From: Leishmania infantum JPCM5
Lineage: Eukaryota > Euglenozoa > Kinetoplastea > Trypanosomatida > Trypanosomatidae
Length of the DNA stretch: 64,000 nt
Reading direction: 5' to 3'
Assembly: GCF_000002875.2 (NCBI RefSeq)
Contig: NC_009419.2
Location: forward strand, 726,954-790,953
A program made the translations under genes and the position numbers. The notes under the pieces were generated by a model that saw only the letters and a program-made list of their open reading frames with translations, made no database searches and had not been told where the DNA came from. Positions 10,269 through 21,806 of this stretch are shown here, in pieces. Within the stretch, counting starts at the first letter, position 1; every line of letters begins with the position of its first letter.

Positions 10269-11556
10269 CGCCCCCAACACTTTGTGTGCAGATACAACGC
10301 AAGGTGTGCTGGTCTTTTTTTTTTCTCGTCTCTCTTTTTCCGCACGTTTCGGACGGCAGTGCGCTGCCCGTGTTAGTAATTGCGCTCTGTCTCTCTGTCT
10401 CTGTTTTGTGCCTATTATCTTTGCCGTCTCTGTCGGAGAACGAGGGTGGCATCAACTTTTTTTTTGATTGCTCCTTTTTTTTTAAATGGCTCATTGGCCA
10501 CTCTTTGGGTGGCCGCACGCACGTGCGTGCGTGCCCAGGGTGCGTGAGACGTGTTTTGTTTGTCTGTGTCTTTCATGATTCAAGTACTGGACTTTTATGT
10601 GAATCGCCCGTTCGCTACCGTCTGAGCACTTTTCTGCCCCGGCTCATGTTTTGGGTAAGCTTGCTCAGATGCCGTTTAGCGCATGAATGTTTTTTTTTTG
10701 TTCGCTTGCCTCCACCACCTTTTTTTAACTTGTGTCTCCCCCGTTGCGTGGCTGTGCCACACCCCCTCTGTTCCTCCGCAGCCTACGTCTTCCTTGGTGA
10801 CTTGCCGCTCTGCCTCTCCTTGATCTTCTCATCCGAGTCTTTTCTCAGCGGCGGCATTAGACAGACTCCGCTTTCGAGGTCGGTCCTCTCTGTATGATCG
10901 CTTTCCCGCACCGAATTCAGGGACCTCTTCCCCCTCCGCCTCCCCCCGGCGATGTGTTGTGTGTGTGTTTGCTGGGGGGGGGGCACCGCAGCAACACAAA
11001 CGCAAAAGTGAGGAAACACACTACAGAGGTGCGCGCACCTTCAGGGAGTGGGAAGAACAACACGTGCATTCATGTTTGGAGGGCGAAGAGACGTGGAAAC
11101 TATACGTGCGTGTAGAACTATGACATGCCGCCGGCTCATTCATGGTGTATGCTGTGTGGCGTCAATTCCTCGACTTAGCCGAACTCTTGCCTTTGCCGCT
11201 TGCGGTGCGGCACACAAGGTTGTGCGCGTGTGTGTGCATGTGTGTGGACAACGCTGGGGAGCTTCCAGAGTGTCTCCTTTTGTGTTCACCTCCTTCCCTC
11301 TTTTTCATTGCTCTCGCCTCTTCTCGCTTACTTCCTACCTGGGCCGCCTGTGCATCTCTGCGCACTGTCACACGCTTCCACGCGTACGCACACCCGCGAA
11401 TGGACACACATACACGTGCGTGTGTGTAGTAAATTAACCACAACGATCTCTCGGAGGTTCAGTCAGCGAGCAACAATAGAGGGAGCGTCAAGTCCTGCAC
11501 TCGCTCGACAAGAAAAAAGCAAACAGCAACAAAAAAGGAACTTACTGTGACACACT
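10269..11556 (+). other. Intergenic spacer upstream of the p24 gene
   Basis: No gene is seen in about 1.3 kb. Several T runs (such as 10314-10324 and 10691-10699), a G run at 10974-10982 and GT/CA runs occur. A pyrimidine-rich block at about 11270-11340 is followed by an AG at 11428-11429, the best acceptor candidate for the p24 mRNA. Confidence 0.6.
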
Positions 11557-12201
11557 ATGGCGCGTCGTGGCTCTACGTCTCTTGCAGCGGCCTCGACAGC
11601 CGCGCTGCTGGTGCTGGTGCTTAGTTCTACTGTGAATGGTTTTGTGTTTCAACTTGAGTCTGGCAAATCACGCTGCTTCTTACAGGAGGTGGCGAGTGGC
11701 ACCGACTTGCGAATTGTGTACAAGGCGGATGACACCTATGGTGATTTTCTCGACGTTGTGCTCACCAACGCGAATGGCAATACACTCTACAGGGAGTTGG
11801 GCAAGAGTAGCGGCGCTTTCCTGGAGCGCATCACCAACGGTGGTGAGCACTCCCTGTGCTTTACCTCACGCCAAGGAGCGCAGAGCGCGAAAATGACGCG
11901 AAGCCTGTTGCTGGTGATGCAATTGGGCGCGGATGCGAAAGACTACGACACCATGGCGACGAAGGAGAAGATGCGGCCGATGGAGGTGCAGATGCGCATG
12001 ATGGAGGATACGGTTCAGGAGGTTCACAACGAGTTCGTCTACTTCCGCGCCCGCGAGGCAGAGATGCGTAACACGAATGAGCACATGACGGCCAAGGTGA
12101 TGTGGATGTCGGTCGCCCTCATCATCCTCTTTGGCGTCTTTTGGTATCTGCAGATGCGTCACCTAAAGCGCTACTTCAAGAAGAAGCGCATGATCGATTA
12201 G
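11557..12201 (+). CDS. p24/emp24 family (GOLD-domain) vesicle cargo protein
   Basis: The protein has 214 residues, the usual p24 length. An N-terminal signal peptide (about 1-28, hydrophobic core AALLVLVLSS, ending near NGF) leads into a GOLD domain at about 29-115, with the two conserved Cys in SRCFLQEV and HSLCFTS, expected to form a disulphide. A helical linker follows at about 130-175. A single membrane helix (about 180-198, WMSVALIILFGVFWYL) is followed by a short cytosolic tail, RHLKRYFKKKRMID, with an aromatic residue and Lys cluster as in COPI/COPII sorting tails. Family knowledge: p24 proteins form hetero-oligomers cycling between ER and Golgi and help load GPI-anchored cargo, the major surface class in these parasites. 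Which p24 subfamily it belongs to is not decided. Confidence 0.88.
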   Translation: MARRGSTSLAAASTAALLVLVLSSTVNGFVFQLESGKSRCFLQEVASGTDLRIVYKADDTYGDFLDVVLTNANGNTLYRELGKSSGAFLERITNGGEHSLCFTSRQGAQSAKMTRSLLLVMQLGADAKDYDTMATKEKMRPMEVQMRMMEDTVQEVHNEFVYFRAREAEMRNTNEHMTAKVMWMSVALIILFGVFWYLQMRHLKRYFKKKRMID

Positions 12202-14544
12202 GCGAGCCCTCCCTCCCGCCTCCTGTTCCGCGACCGGTTCGGGGGCCGCAAAGAGTGAGAAAAGCCCCGGCGGAGGTGTATGTATGCGTATGTGTGTGTG
12301 CTCATTTTTGATTCCTTGCACTCTCCTTGAGTCTGGTGTGGCTGCTTTCACCGCCGCCACCTCAAGCATCTGTGTGTGTGTGTCTCTCAGCTGCTGACGT
12401 TCTCTCTGCGCCGCCCTTTGTCTACCTCGGCTCCTTTCTTTTGTGCTGTTCAGGAGTACCGAGTTAAAGGAGAGGGAAAGGGGATGAGAGGGGCCAAGGT
12501 GAGGTGTGTGCGACTGCCAACCGCAGAGGCAGCGATGAGCGGCAGCGTGGCATGTGATGCACAACCGCAAGGAAAAAACAAAGCGGTTCTTCGGGCATTT
12601 ATTTTCCTTTTCTTTTCCCTTTTCTGTTCTCCTGTGCTTGCTCTGTGTGCATTGCCCTTGCAAGTTTGTGTACAGCCAGGTGCTGTGTGCGTGTGCGTGC
12701 GCTTGTGGGTTGGAGTGCAGGGGTGAGAGGGGGTCGACGCCTCTTGGCGGCTTGTACTCCCCGTCGCCGTTCGCCGAGTCGTGGCTCTCTCTAGCTCCCT
12801 TGTTCTCTTGTCGTGTTTTTGTGCCCTTTCCTCGCCTTGTGTTTTTGTGTGGTTCTGACAGCGACTCTTACTCTCTCGATGCGTGTAACGTAACTCTGCA
12901 AGCGTTGGGCAGGCTGTAGGCGGATGGGGAACTTCGCCGAATCGGGTCTATACATGAATGCCTGCGCGCGCATCTCTCTGTGTGTGTGAGCTGGCGTGTG
13001 TCCTCTATAGCAGCTGTGAAGAAGCAAGACTAGGTAGCACAAGTTTGAGAGATCATTCCTTTCCGGCTACGTGGCGTGCTGTGAAGGTGCGCGGTCGGGC
13101 TGATGGCGGCCAGTCCGCCGTCATAGAAGGGAGCTCGCACAGATGAGACTTCCCAGAGAGAGTTCCAGGGTGGAAGGCCACGAAGATTGGCAATAGGGTG
13201 CCGCAAAAAATCAGCAGCGCTGCCCGTTGCCGACAACAGTCGCGGCTTCCTCCAGATTTATGAGTCCGGCAATAACCACGATGACACTCACAGCTCCCTC
13301 CCCTCTTTCGCTAGACCTCCAGCGGTCGCTCTTCCTACTGCCGCTGTCGATGCGGGCTCTCATTCGGTCGCGCGCTTTTCTCTTTCCCTGCCTCTCTTTG
13401 CATGAGCTACTTACTCCCTCTCGCATCTCCCTCCTCCATGCATTTTTTTTTTGCCATCCCCCCGTGCACTTGATTGCATCGGTTGTTCCGACTCCTTCGC
13501 ACCGATGCGGCACCTCGGTGCTCGCTACCTGCCCCCGACGACACACCACATTTCGATCGTCCCTTGCGTAATTCCACCGATGCACGCATAAACACCTAAG
13601 AATGAGAAAAAGAAAACGGAAACAGCGCCCGAAAAGGTATCTGAGGACCGCAGTTTGCGTTCTTTTTCTTCCTCTCTCGGTGAGTGTGTGTAGGATCATA
13701 AAGGTGAGCCGCATAACACGCAGCCGTCACATCAACAACACCATTGTTAGCCTAGCTTTCAGCTCAGCGGGAAAGCGAAGAGAAGGCCAGGAGAGGGTTG
13801 GCGAAGGCACTCCTCGTTCTCTGTTTTTATTTTTCGTTTCGTTTTGCTTTGTAGGCACCCCTCTCTCTTCTCTGCCCTTCTCCCTCTCTTTCGGGGATAT
13901 CATTCTCCATCTCCGTCTTGTATGCGTATGCGTGACTGTCTGCACGCGAGAGCTGGGCGAGGTACTGAGTCACTGTGGTTTGTTTGAGAGCGTGAGACGT
14001 CCGACGCGAAAAAGACAAGAAGCACACGGACACCTACACACACACACACTCATAAATACAACGAAGGCGTGTCCGAAGACGAAGAGGGGCAATACGAGTA
14101 ACGACGTCAAAAAAGGTGCTAAGAGACAAAAGAAAGGACACACCAGTCACAGCAGAAAGCAGCCATCATTTTGCGTGTGCTTGTGTGTGTGTGTGTGTGT
14201 GACTTCTTATATTGTTCCAGAGTGTGCTCTTGCTGAGAGTGGGAGCTGTGCAGCAGCATCCTTCGTCTTTTTCCCCTCTTTTTCGCGTGCATTCTATTCC
14301 CCTTCCCTCTTCAGCTCTCTCTCGATCTCCGCACGTGTGTGTCGGCGTTTATTCAGGTCACTCCTTCTTTCTTCATTTTGTTTTTGCACGTGACTTTCTC
14401 GTACATCGTTGCCCATTTTTTCCTCTGTTATATCTGTTGTTCTCATTCCGGGGGTTTTTCCTTCTTCCTTTTCCTCTGTGTGCTGTCGCGACTTCTGTAC
14501 ACGGTGTTCCAGTGCCGGTGAACGCTCGTTCCTTTTTTTGCTTT

Positions 14545-14609
14545 CTCTCTGTCTCTGTCTCTGTCTCTGTCTCTGTCTCTGTCTCTGTCTCTGTGTGTGT
14601 GTGTGTGTG
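14545..14609. repeat. (CTCTGT)n hexanucleotide microsatellite running into (GT)n
   Basis: About eight copies of a CTCTGT hexamer are followed without interruption by about nine GT dinucleotides, a compound microsatellite in the DYRK upstream spacer. Confidence 0.95.
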
Positions 14610-14867
14610 ATCGTCTTCCTTCTTCGTTTTTTTTTGCCTTTCTCGCTGTCTCACTTTCGTGGGTTTGAATACTGCGAGTTCCTTTTTTGCTTTTTATATT
14701 TGAACTTTTTTTTCCACGTCTTGATTGTGCATGTTTGCTTCGCCTTTCTCTTGTTGTGTGCCCAGGTCGAACCCGCTGCTCTTTCTTTGTGTAGCATTAC
14801 AACTCTCTTGTCGGTGCCTCTGGCGGTGTGCAGTGCCGTTGTTGTCTCATCGCTGAAGGAAGAGGAA

Positions 14868-14895
14868 AGCACACACACACATATATATATATATA
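14868..14895. repeat. Compound (CA)n(TA)n microsatellite
   Basis: Alternating CA passes directly into alternating TA, a purine/pyrimidine-alternating tract in the spacer. Confidence 0.9.
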
Positions 14896-15300
14896 CGCAC
14901 GGACATAGTTACGTACACACACGCTACTGGGTAGGTGTACCGAGTGTGTGTGCGTGTATGGGTGCGCACATATCTAGAGCGCGTGCCTTTCGTTTTGCCC
15001 CTTTTCTTTTTGTTGCGTGGCGCTCTTCCTCCTTTCCTGTTTTCTTTTCCCCCTTTGGTCGTGGTCGCGACTGCCTTGGTCGTGGGTGGCCATCCGTTGA
15101 CGTGCATGAAGTGCGTGTCTGTTCTGCCTTTTCGTATCTCCATTTTTTTATTTACGAATCTCTCTCTGTCTTACTCTCTGCTTCTTTCCTCCTCTGCGGT
15201 GCTATAGTGAACTGAGGTTCGCACTGTGCTTGTGCCTCCTAGTGTGTATCTGTCCGTCGTCTGCACGGGTGCTGCCGCGTGTGGGCCGTTCATCTCACGC

Positions 15301-15323
15301 CGCATTTTCTTTTGTTTTCGCAG
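15301..15323 (+). promoter_or_regulatory. Strong predicted SL trans-splice acceptor for the DYRK gene
   Basis: A pyrimidine tract, TTTTCTTTTGTTTTCGCAG, ends in AG at 15322-15323, with no AG in the preceding 79 bases. It would give a 5' UTR of 143 bases before the ATG at 15467. Confidence 0.6.
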
Positions 15324-15466
15324 GTACGTTTCGCGCCAACTTTGCAGAAAGGCCTTGAGGCTGGGTCATAACGCTATCCGGTATCGCGAGCTTTCTGTGC
15401 GTGGTTTTGCGCGTGCGTGTGCAGCCGAGTATCTGTCTCTCTAGTCCGCCCGCTGGTGCGGCACTC

Positions 15467-17602
15467 ATGGAGCCACATCAACCGTTTATGTACGGAGGGG
15501 CGCTGCACCCCTGCACGAACGGTCGCTATCCAGCGTCGCCGTACATGTTTTCACACCGTGGCCGCATGATGATAGGACCATCGCCGGCGCAGATGTATCG
15601 CTCCTCTAGCATAGGCGGCGCGGCGCCCGTAATGACGAACGGACAGCTTCAGAATAACCAGCGGGCTGTGAACATGAACGGCGGTGCTCTACCGGCCCTC
15701 CATGGGACGCACATGATGGCACACAATAGAATAGCCCTAGTAAAGAGCAGCGGCGTTGCACCAGTGCCGATGCCGCCGCCAGCGGTGCCAGGGACTGGTC
15801 ACGTGCGCCGCTCTGCAGGACCGATGCGGTCGCAACCGATAGAGTACCGGGCCAATGGCATCTACCTACGCGGCATGCCGATAGGTGCTAACGCCTCCGG
15901 TGGGCCGTCCTTCCAGAGTGGTGTGAACAGAACCGGAAACGGCACCACGCGCAAGAACGGCATGACGATCAACGGGATACAAAATATCAGCATGATGGGC
16001 GGGCGCAGTGAGGTGGCCGTGAAGTCTGCTGGCAACAGCGTTACGCAGCGCGTCGCGAACCTGCCGACTCTTCCGTCCACTAGCGCATCCATGCAGGGTC
16101 TGCAGAGCGACTTCTACTCAATGCCGCAGCCACCCATGATTCACGCCGGCTTTCAGAACGGCATGATGATGCCAGCGTACAGCGGCGGCTATAGGCAGCT
16201 GAGTGCCAACGGCGTGAGAGGCACCTACCGCGAGTTGAACGAGATGGGGGAGGGCGGCAAGGTGTCGACCATGCAGGCCGACGACGGCAAGATGCGCGAC
16301 GCGGACTCGGTGACACCGAGCTTGTCACCAAACAGCAATGTCCAGAATAGGTGCAAGGTGAACACCCCGCCGCTAGCGCAAGCCGACGAGTACACCGGAC
16401 TCACGCCGACGCCGCCGTCGCTGCGCTTCTTGACGAGCTACGAGGAGGAAGAAGTGAGGGACTATCTGCCGAGCGTCTACTTTGGTGGGACGGAGCAGTG
16501 CAAGAAGATTCACGGTGTCCGTGGCACCGAGAAGAACGACGGCTACGACGACGACAACTTCCACTACCGCGTCGTCGTCGGCGACCACTTGCTGTATCGG
16601 TACGAAGTGGTGAAGGTACTCGGCCAAGGCACCTTCGGCATCGTTGTGCGCGCGCTCGACCACAAGCACCACCGCCTCGTAGCTGTGAAGGTCATCAAGA
16701 ACAAGCCGAACTACACGAAACAGGCCCGCGAAGAAATCAAGACACTAGAGCTGCTGAACAGGGACGATCCCGATGATGAGGCGAACATTGTTCGCCTCCT
16801 CGGCTCCCACATCTTCCGCAAGCACTACATTTTAGTGTTTGAATTGCTCCCCTCTGACCTCTATGCAATCATTCAGACCAACAAATTCCGCCCCATGTCG
16901 CACGACTTCATCTACGAGCTTTCAGAGCAGCTGCTCACCGCCCTTGTGCACGTGCGAGACCACAAGATCGTGCACTGCGACTTGAAGCCAGAGAACATTA
17001 TGATCTCTCGCCGCGGCGGCAACTCCAACTCGCTGGGCGAGTCGTCCGACTTTTCTCTGAAGCTGATTGACTTTGGCTCCGCTTGTGAGGAAAGTCGGCC
17101 CCTGTTCACCTACATCCAGTCGCGCTACTACCGTGCGCCGGAGATTGTGCTTGGCATTCCGTACACGACAGCCATTGACATGTGGAGCTTTGGCTGCGTG
17201 CTGTGCGAGCTCGCCAACGGCTACCCGATATTCCCGGCAAGCTCCGAGGGGGAGCTGCTGGAGCGCCTCGTGGAGTACTTTGGCACGATTCCGTCGTACC
17301 TGGTGCAACAGGGCCGCCGCGCCGATCGGTTCTTTGAAGACGGGCAGATGAAGCACAACCTAGGCAAGAAGCGCATTCCGCATGCACCGCACAGCCGAGC
17401 GCTGAGGAACTTCTTGAAGATTGGGCGGAGCCACGAGGACCAGCTCTTCGAGGACTTCGTTTCGAAATGCTTGCATCTTGACGCGCGGCAGCGACTCACG
17501 CCAGAGGCGGCGCTCGAGCACCCGTGGATGGAGCTCTGGCGAGGCACCAGTAGTAGAGGGAGCACGGCGTCGCTCTCTGATTCTTGCTCCCTGTCTCGCT
17601 AA
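15467..17602 (+). CDS. DYRK-family dual-specificity protein kinase
   Basis: The protein has 711 residues. The first 350 or so are low-complexity (Gly, Asn, Met, Ala, Ser-rich) without a domain. A DYRK-homology box, GYDDDNFHYRVVVGDHLLYR, immediately precedes the kinase domain (about 378-694). Visible kinase elements are the Gly loop G386-Q-G-T-F-G391, the ATP lysine K408, the catalytic loop HCDLKPEN with D505, DFG at 535-537, and the activation segment FTYIQSRYYRAPE with Y549, the residue DYRKs autophosphorylate. The first Tyr of the usual YxY is Phe. All catalytic residues are present, so activity is expected. Family knowledge: DYRKs act in differentiation, stress and cell-cycle control. The frame is open 22 codons further upstream, but the AG at 15322 and the ATG at 15467 are the better start. 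Confidence 0.9.
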   Translation: MEPHQPFMYGGALHPCTNGRYPASPYMFSHRGRMMIGPSPAQMYRSSSIGGAAPVMTNGQLQNNQRAVNMNGGALPALHGTHMMAHNRIALVKSSGVAPVPMPPPAVPGTGHVRRSAGPMRSQPIEYRANGIYLRGMPIGANASGGPSFQSGVNRTGNGTTRKNGMTINGIQNISMMGGRSEVAVKSAGNSVTQRVANLPTLPSTSASMQGLQSDFYSMPQPPMIHAGFQNGMMMPAYSGGYRQLSANGVRGTYRELNEMGEGGKVSTMQADDGKMRDADSVTPSLSPNSNVQNRCKVNTPPLAQADEYTGLTPTPPSLRFLTSYEEEEVRDYLPSVYFGGTEQCKKIHGVRGTEKNDGYDDDNFHYRVVVGDHLLYRYEVVKVLGQGTFGIVVRALDHKHHRLVAVKVIKNKPNYTKQAREEIKTLELLNRDDPDDEANIVRLLGSHIFRKHYILVFELLPSDLYAIIQTNKFRPMSHDFIYELSEQLLTALVHVRDHKIVHCDLKPENIMISRRGGNSNSLGESSDFSLKLIDFGSACEESRPLFTYIQSRYYRAPEIVLGIPYTTAIDMWSFGCVLCELANGYPIFPASSEGELLERLVEYFGTIPSYLVQQGRRADRFFEDGQMKHNLGKKRIPHAPHSRALRNFLKIGRSHEDQLFEDFVSKCLHLDARQRLTPEAALEHPWMELWRGTSSRGSTASLSDSCSLSR

Positions 17603-17991
17603 CCCATCTATTTGTTTTCTCCTAATGCTCACGGGCGTAAGCGCGAGCGGCTGAGAACAGACATGTGTGTGCCTGCTAGAAACGGGTGCACGCAAACAGC
17701 ATGGAAGTGATGGGGCTAGGGCGGCCGGTAAAAGATGGGCGACGGCGTCTCTTACCTCCGACTTCTCTGCATCGGGATGGCGTTTCTCGTGGCCAAGGCT
17801 GTGATGTTGGCATCCTTCAGTCGCGCGACTGCTGTTCCGATGGAAGCTGCAAGCGGCGGCATCTTTTCAGGCGGAGAGCACACTCGTCGACGAGATGGCA
17901 CAGCGGTAGTGCGCATTACGCCTCTCTCGGTCTCTCTCGTCCTGTGCATCTATAAATCTATTTCGGCATGCATGCGCTTGCTTGAGTGCCG

Positions 17992-18015
17992 TTTTTTTTT
18001 TTTTTGGGGGGGGGG
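17992..18015. repeat. T14G10 homopolymer junction
   Basis: Fourteen T are followed directly by ten G. The G run could form a G-quadruplex on the RNA or the non-template strand; this is inferred from composition only. Confidence 0.9.
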
Positions 18016-21000
18016 CTCTTGCGCTCTTTGTTCTGTTTGCCCTCTTTTTTCCCATCTCTCTTGCCTGCCCTTCCACCACTGTCTGCACGTTTCGTCTGTG
18101 TGAGTTTTTTTGCTCCTTTTTTAGGCTACCTTGTGTTTTAGTCTCGCTTCCTTCCCCCTCCCTCCACGACTCTTCATGTGTACACGGATGCGCCCCCCTT
18201 CTACCTCCTCGTCGCCGCATTGCCTTTCGTTTTTTTTTTTGCTATTCTATCTGATCAGTTTTCTCGTATCTTTTTATTTTGCCACTTGCCCCTCCCTCTC
18301 TCCCCTTGTCCGTAGGTGCCCCGTCTCCGCCTTTATCTCTACTGCTTGTCATCCCTTCCCTTCCCGGTGTATTTGTGTTTGCCTACACTTCTGTGTGCGA
18401 CTCGGGGAGACTGCAGTGACCTCGTTGAAGGATTGCACCGAGACACGCTTGTGACGGTCGCCCTTTTCGCGCCCCCATTTCCCTATTTGCTTGCGGTTCC
18501 CGTTCACGTCAACATCAGCGCTATCGAGCCGAATCACGAGCAAGGTTGCGCACTGGAGGATGGCTGGAGAGCGCCAGCATTGGTTTCTCTCCGTGCTCAC
18601 CTCTCCTCTCTCCTTCTCTGTGCAAGGCTCTTTAGCGCCGCATCTCTTCCTTCCAGGCTCCGCCTCACGCACTGCTTCTACAATACCTTTTCTTATTGGC
18701 TCTTTTTTTTCGGCACTATTTATTCGCCTCTCACAAGAACGCTGCTGCGATACGATGCTGTGATGGTGGCGGCAGCGTTGAGCGCTGCCAGCGCACACCT
18801 ACATGCACGCCTCCTCCACTCTTTCCTCGGTTCCAATTCTGTCGCTGCGCATGGCAGCGAGTGATAGCGAGAAGGGATCAAAGAAAAAGAAGAAAAGAGT
18901 TAAGGCGCATCTCCTGAGCAGCGGAAACCGGTGCTTTTTTTCTGCATTGCTTTGGCTATCTCTCGGTGTTATGCCCACTGGAAGTTGTGCGCTTGAACGC
19001 AGGCAGCCCCCATCTCCCCTCCTGCTCCTTTCTCTCCCCTGAACACACTCGCGCGCAGACGTATAGCTGCCGTAGGAGCCTCTTTTTTTTTCGCGCCCCC
19101 CTCCTCTCTTGTTCTTTCTTTGCTTTCACTCCTGAAAACCTTTGAAGCAGCAACGTGTGCCGGTGTGCCTGTGCGTGCAATTTACTTGAATCGACTTGTA
19201 CCTCCCTTCCTTCCCCTTTTTTCTTTGCTCTGCGCCCATCTTGGTGCATAGCACCCCGTCGCTTTACCTCAGCAAGTGAGCTGCGATGATGCTCCCCTCT
19301 CCCTCTCTACACGCTGCATACCAGGGGATGAAGAAACAAAGAAGGAAATAGCACCCCCACCCTCCACACACACACACACACACACATACAAGAGAAGCTG
19401 CGCGCATCTTTTTTTTTGATTTTGCCTTAATGGGTGCTGTGGCGCCTTCTCTCTCTTCCCCCCTTTCTTCGAGTGTGCGTGTGCGCCTGTGCGTGCTTAT
19501 CTTTTTCCCCCTTTTGTTTGTTTCACTCTTCTTGTTGTATGCATGCACTCATTTCTTCGCCTTTGACTGCTGCGGCATTTTTTTCTTTCTTCGCATATTT
19601 CAGTGCCACGATTTTCTTTTTCGCCCCACCCTTTTCTTGTTTCTCGTCTTCTCCCTCCCTCCCTCTGTTGGGTTTCGCTTTCGCTTCCCTTGCGTCGCCG
19701 AGCCCCCCTTTTTGGTTTTACTTTTAAGGATTGGATGCTGTCGGTGCGATATTAAAAGGAGGAGACGCGCAGCAACAACAATAACAAAAAATAAAATTCG
19801 GTAAAAAAGGTGTCGCCTGCACATAATTTTCCCTCCCCATTCTCGTCCTTTCCGCCGATAACGTTGATTTCACCTCCGCGGACCCCCTTGCGGTGCAGTG
19901 AGTGGGAAGGAAGCGAGATCGAGGCCGGTGCAGAGATATCTTCTCCAGGAAGTAAGGAGGACGCCACCCGCTGGAACAAAAGACATGGAGGCCCAGGAGG
20001 ATGGAGGGCGCGGAACGTGACTTGACAAGGGGTCAGCAGCGCGCCTCCGTCGTCGTTGTGCTGCGAGCAGAGTCTTGCGCATACACCTCCCACTATAAAT
20101 GCTCACAAACGTCTTTACGGTTGCACATGGGCGTTAAGCAACGACCGGGATGCACAATGCGGCGGATGGGCGCATGCGCACACATACACGTATGTATGGA
20201 CGTCGTGTTCGTGCCACGCGAATTGTCTTGTACCCATGTGTGGCTCGTCGGCATCCCCAGTCGCTGGGATCGTGACTCCTCGCGTCTGATGCAGCTTTTC
20301 TTCTATGCTTTGCGTACGCAGCTTTTTTCTTTTGGAGGGACAGGCGCTCTCGATCTCTCTCCGTCTTTGCCCCCGCCTGGGCGCGTGCGTTGCGCACTCC
20401 TTCTCTTCCCCTTTCTCATCGGCGTGCGTTTGCTTGCCTTATACGGTGCATGTGTGAGTGCGCATCGTTTTCCATGCGTATGTACGTGTGTCTCCATGCC
20501 CTTGTGCACGTATACAGTCATGAAAGTTGATGCGCGAAGTTTTGAGCGCCTTCCAGGTCGTGGAGTCCTCTCCTTTTCTGGCCTGCACACCAGTAAGCAC
20601 CCACATACAGACACTCACAACAAGACACTCCATTGAATAAATCACCTCGACCATACTTGTGTGCGCCCCGCTGCTTTTTTCTCGTTTCGTTGCTTTCGTC
20701 TGCTTTCCGCTTCCGCATTACTCCGCTTCACCCAGAGTCGCCTTTTTTTTCGTTTTCCCTCTTTTTCTTTCGTTGTAGCGTTGATACTGCCCTTCCTTCT
20801 CTGCCTCCCTCTCTCTCGCTTTCTGTTCTTTTTCTGCTCTTTTTTGCCAGTTGCTCGAAAGGAAAGATAAAAGCACAGAGATGCTGACGTCTTGTGGCCT
20901 CTCTCACATGCTCCTCTCTTTCCAGCGGCACCTCCCCTTACCCCCTCCTCCGCCTCCTGCTCCACAAAGACACATTCGCAAATTCCATTCTTCGTCTTTT

Positions 21001-21754
21001 TCATCCCTTCGGATTCTATCTGCTTACCTCAACATGCAGCGTGCTGTCTTTCCTTCTTTTTGTTTTCGCTTCTTTCCTTCCATTCTTGTTTCTGTTTGCT
21101 TTTCTGTGTAGGTCCTCCTCGTCTCGCCGCTCGTGAGTGTATGCTCTGGCTGCCCCCCTCTCTCTCGCGCAGTCTCTTCTTTTTCCAGATTCGCCACACA
21201 CCCGTGCGATGATACGTCGGTTCGAATCTTCGCTTACCTGTCGCTCTCTCCCTATTATCTTCAAATGCTTCTCTTCCCGTCTGTACTCTCCCCCTTCTGC
21301 TCTGCCTTGCGTTGTGCTGATTAACTCTCCCTCTGTGCGGCTCGACGTCCTTTGGCTTTTCCCACCCAATGCCGTCGCTGACTTGCCTGACTTCTCGTTA
21401 CCTGTATCTTCTAAAGGGAGGAAGGGGAAGCCTCTTATGGGACTGTCTGTGTGCCCCACGTGTGCGCGAGAAAAAAGAAGGATGCAGTAGACTTGTCTCG
21501 TGAGTTGCTAATGGGATAACCAGCTAGCTTAGCTTATTCGCAACGAAACGAAAAACGACTTCACTTGATGTGTGTGCGTGGGCGCTTGTTTTTGCTTGCT
21601 TTTCTAGTGTTTCCGTTTCCTTTTTCTTCTCTCCCTCCCTCCTCCTTGCGTTTCTGTGAGCGTGCGCGCGCCTCTGCGTCGTCCTTGCGCGTGTGGCTCT
21701 GAATCGGCGCTCATCTTTGGTGTTTTTTTTTCTCGGTGGGGCTGTCTACTTTTC

Positions 21755-21806
21755 TTTCCCTCTCTTTCCCTCTCTTTCCCTCTCTTTCCCTCTCTTTCCC
21801 TCTCTT
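21755..21806. repeat. Decanucleotide tandem repeat, unit TCTCTTTCCC
   Basis: About five exact head-to-tail copies of a ten-base pyrimidine unit lie within the long gene-free stretch. Confidence 0.95.

Larger units (their letters stand above)
12202..15466 (+). other. Long intergenic spacer upstream of the DYRK kinase
   Basis: No gene is seen in about 3.3 kb. Most of it is pyrimidine-rich. A more complex patch lies at about 12880-13290, with no convincing open frame on either strand. Simple repeats include (GT)n near 14180-14200, the hexamer tract at 14545-14609 and the CA/TA run at 14868-14895. The acceptor for the kinase mRNA is probably at 15322-15323. Confidence 0.6.

Noticed and set aside
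20001..20636. 211-codon plus-strand open frame in the long gap
   Set aside because: Cys/His/Val-rich translation of CA/GT and T-rich simple sequence; no domain or convincing start context.
21219..21228. GGTTCGAATC, resembling a tRNA B box
   Set aside because: No A box at the right distance, no acceptor stem or anticodon arm could be paired; treated as chance.
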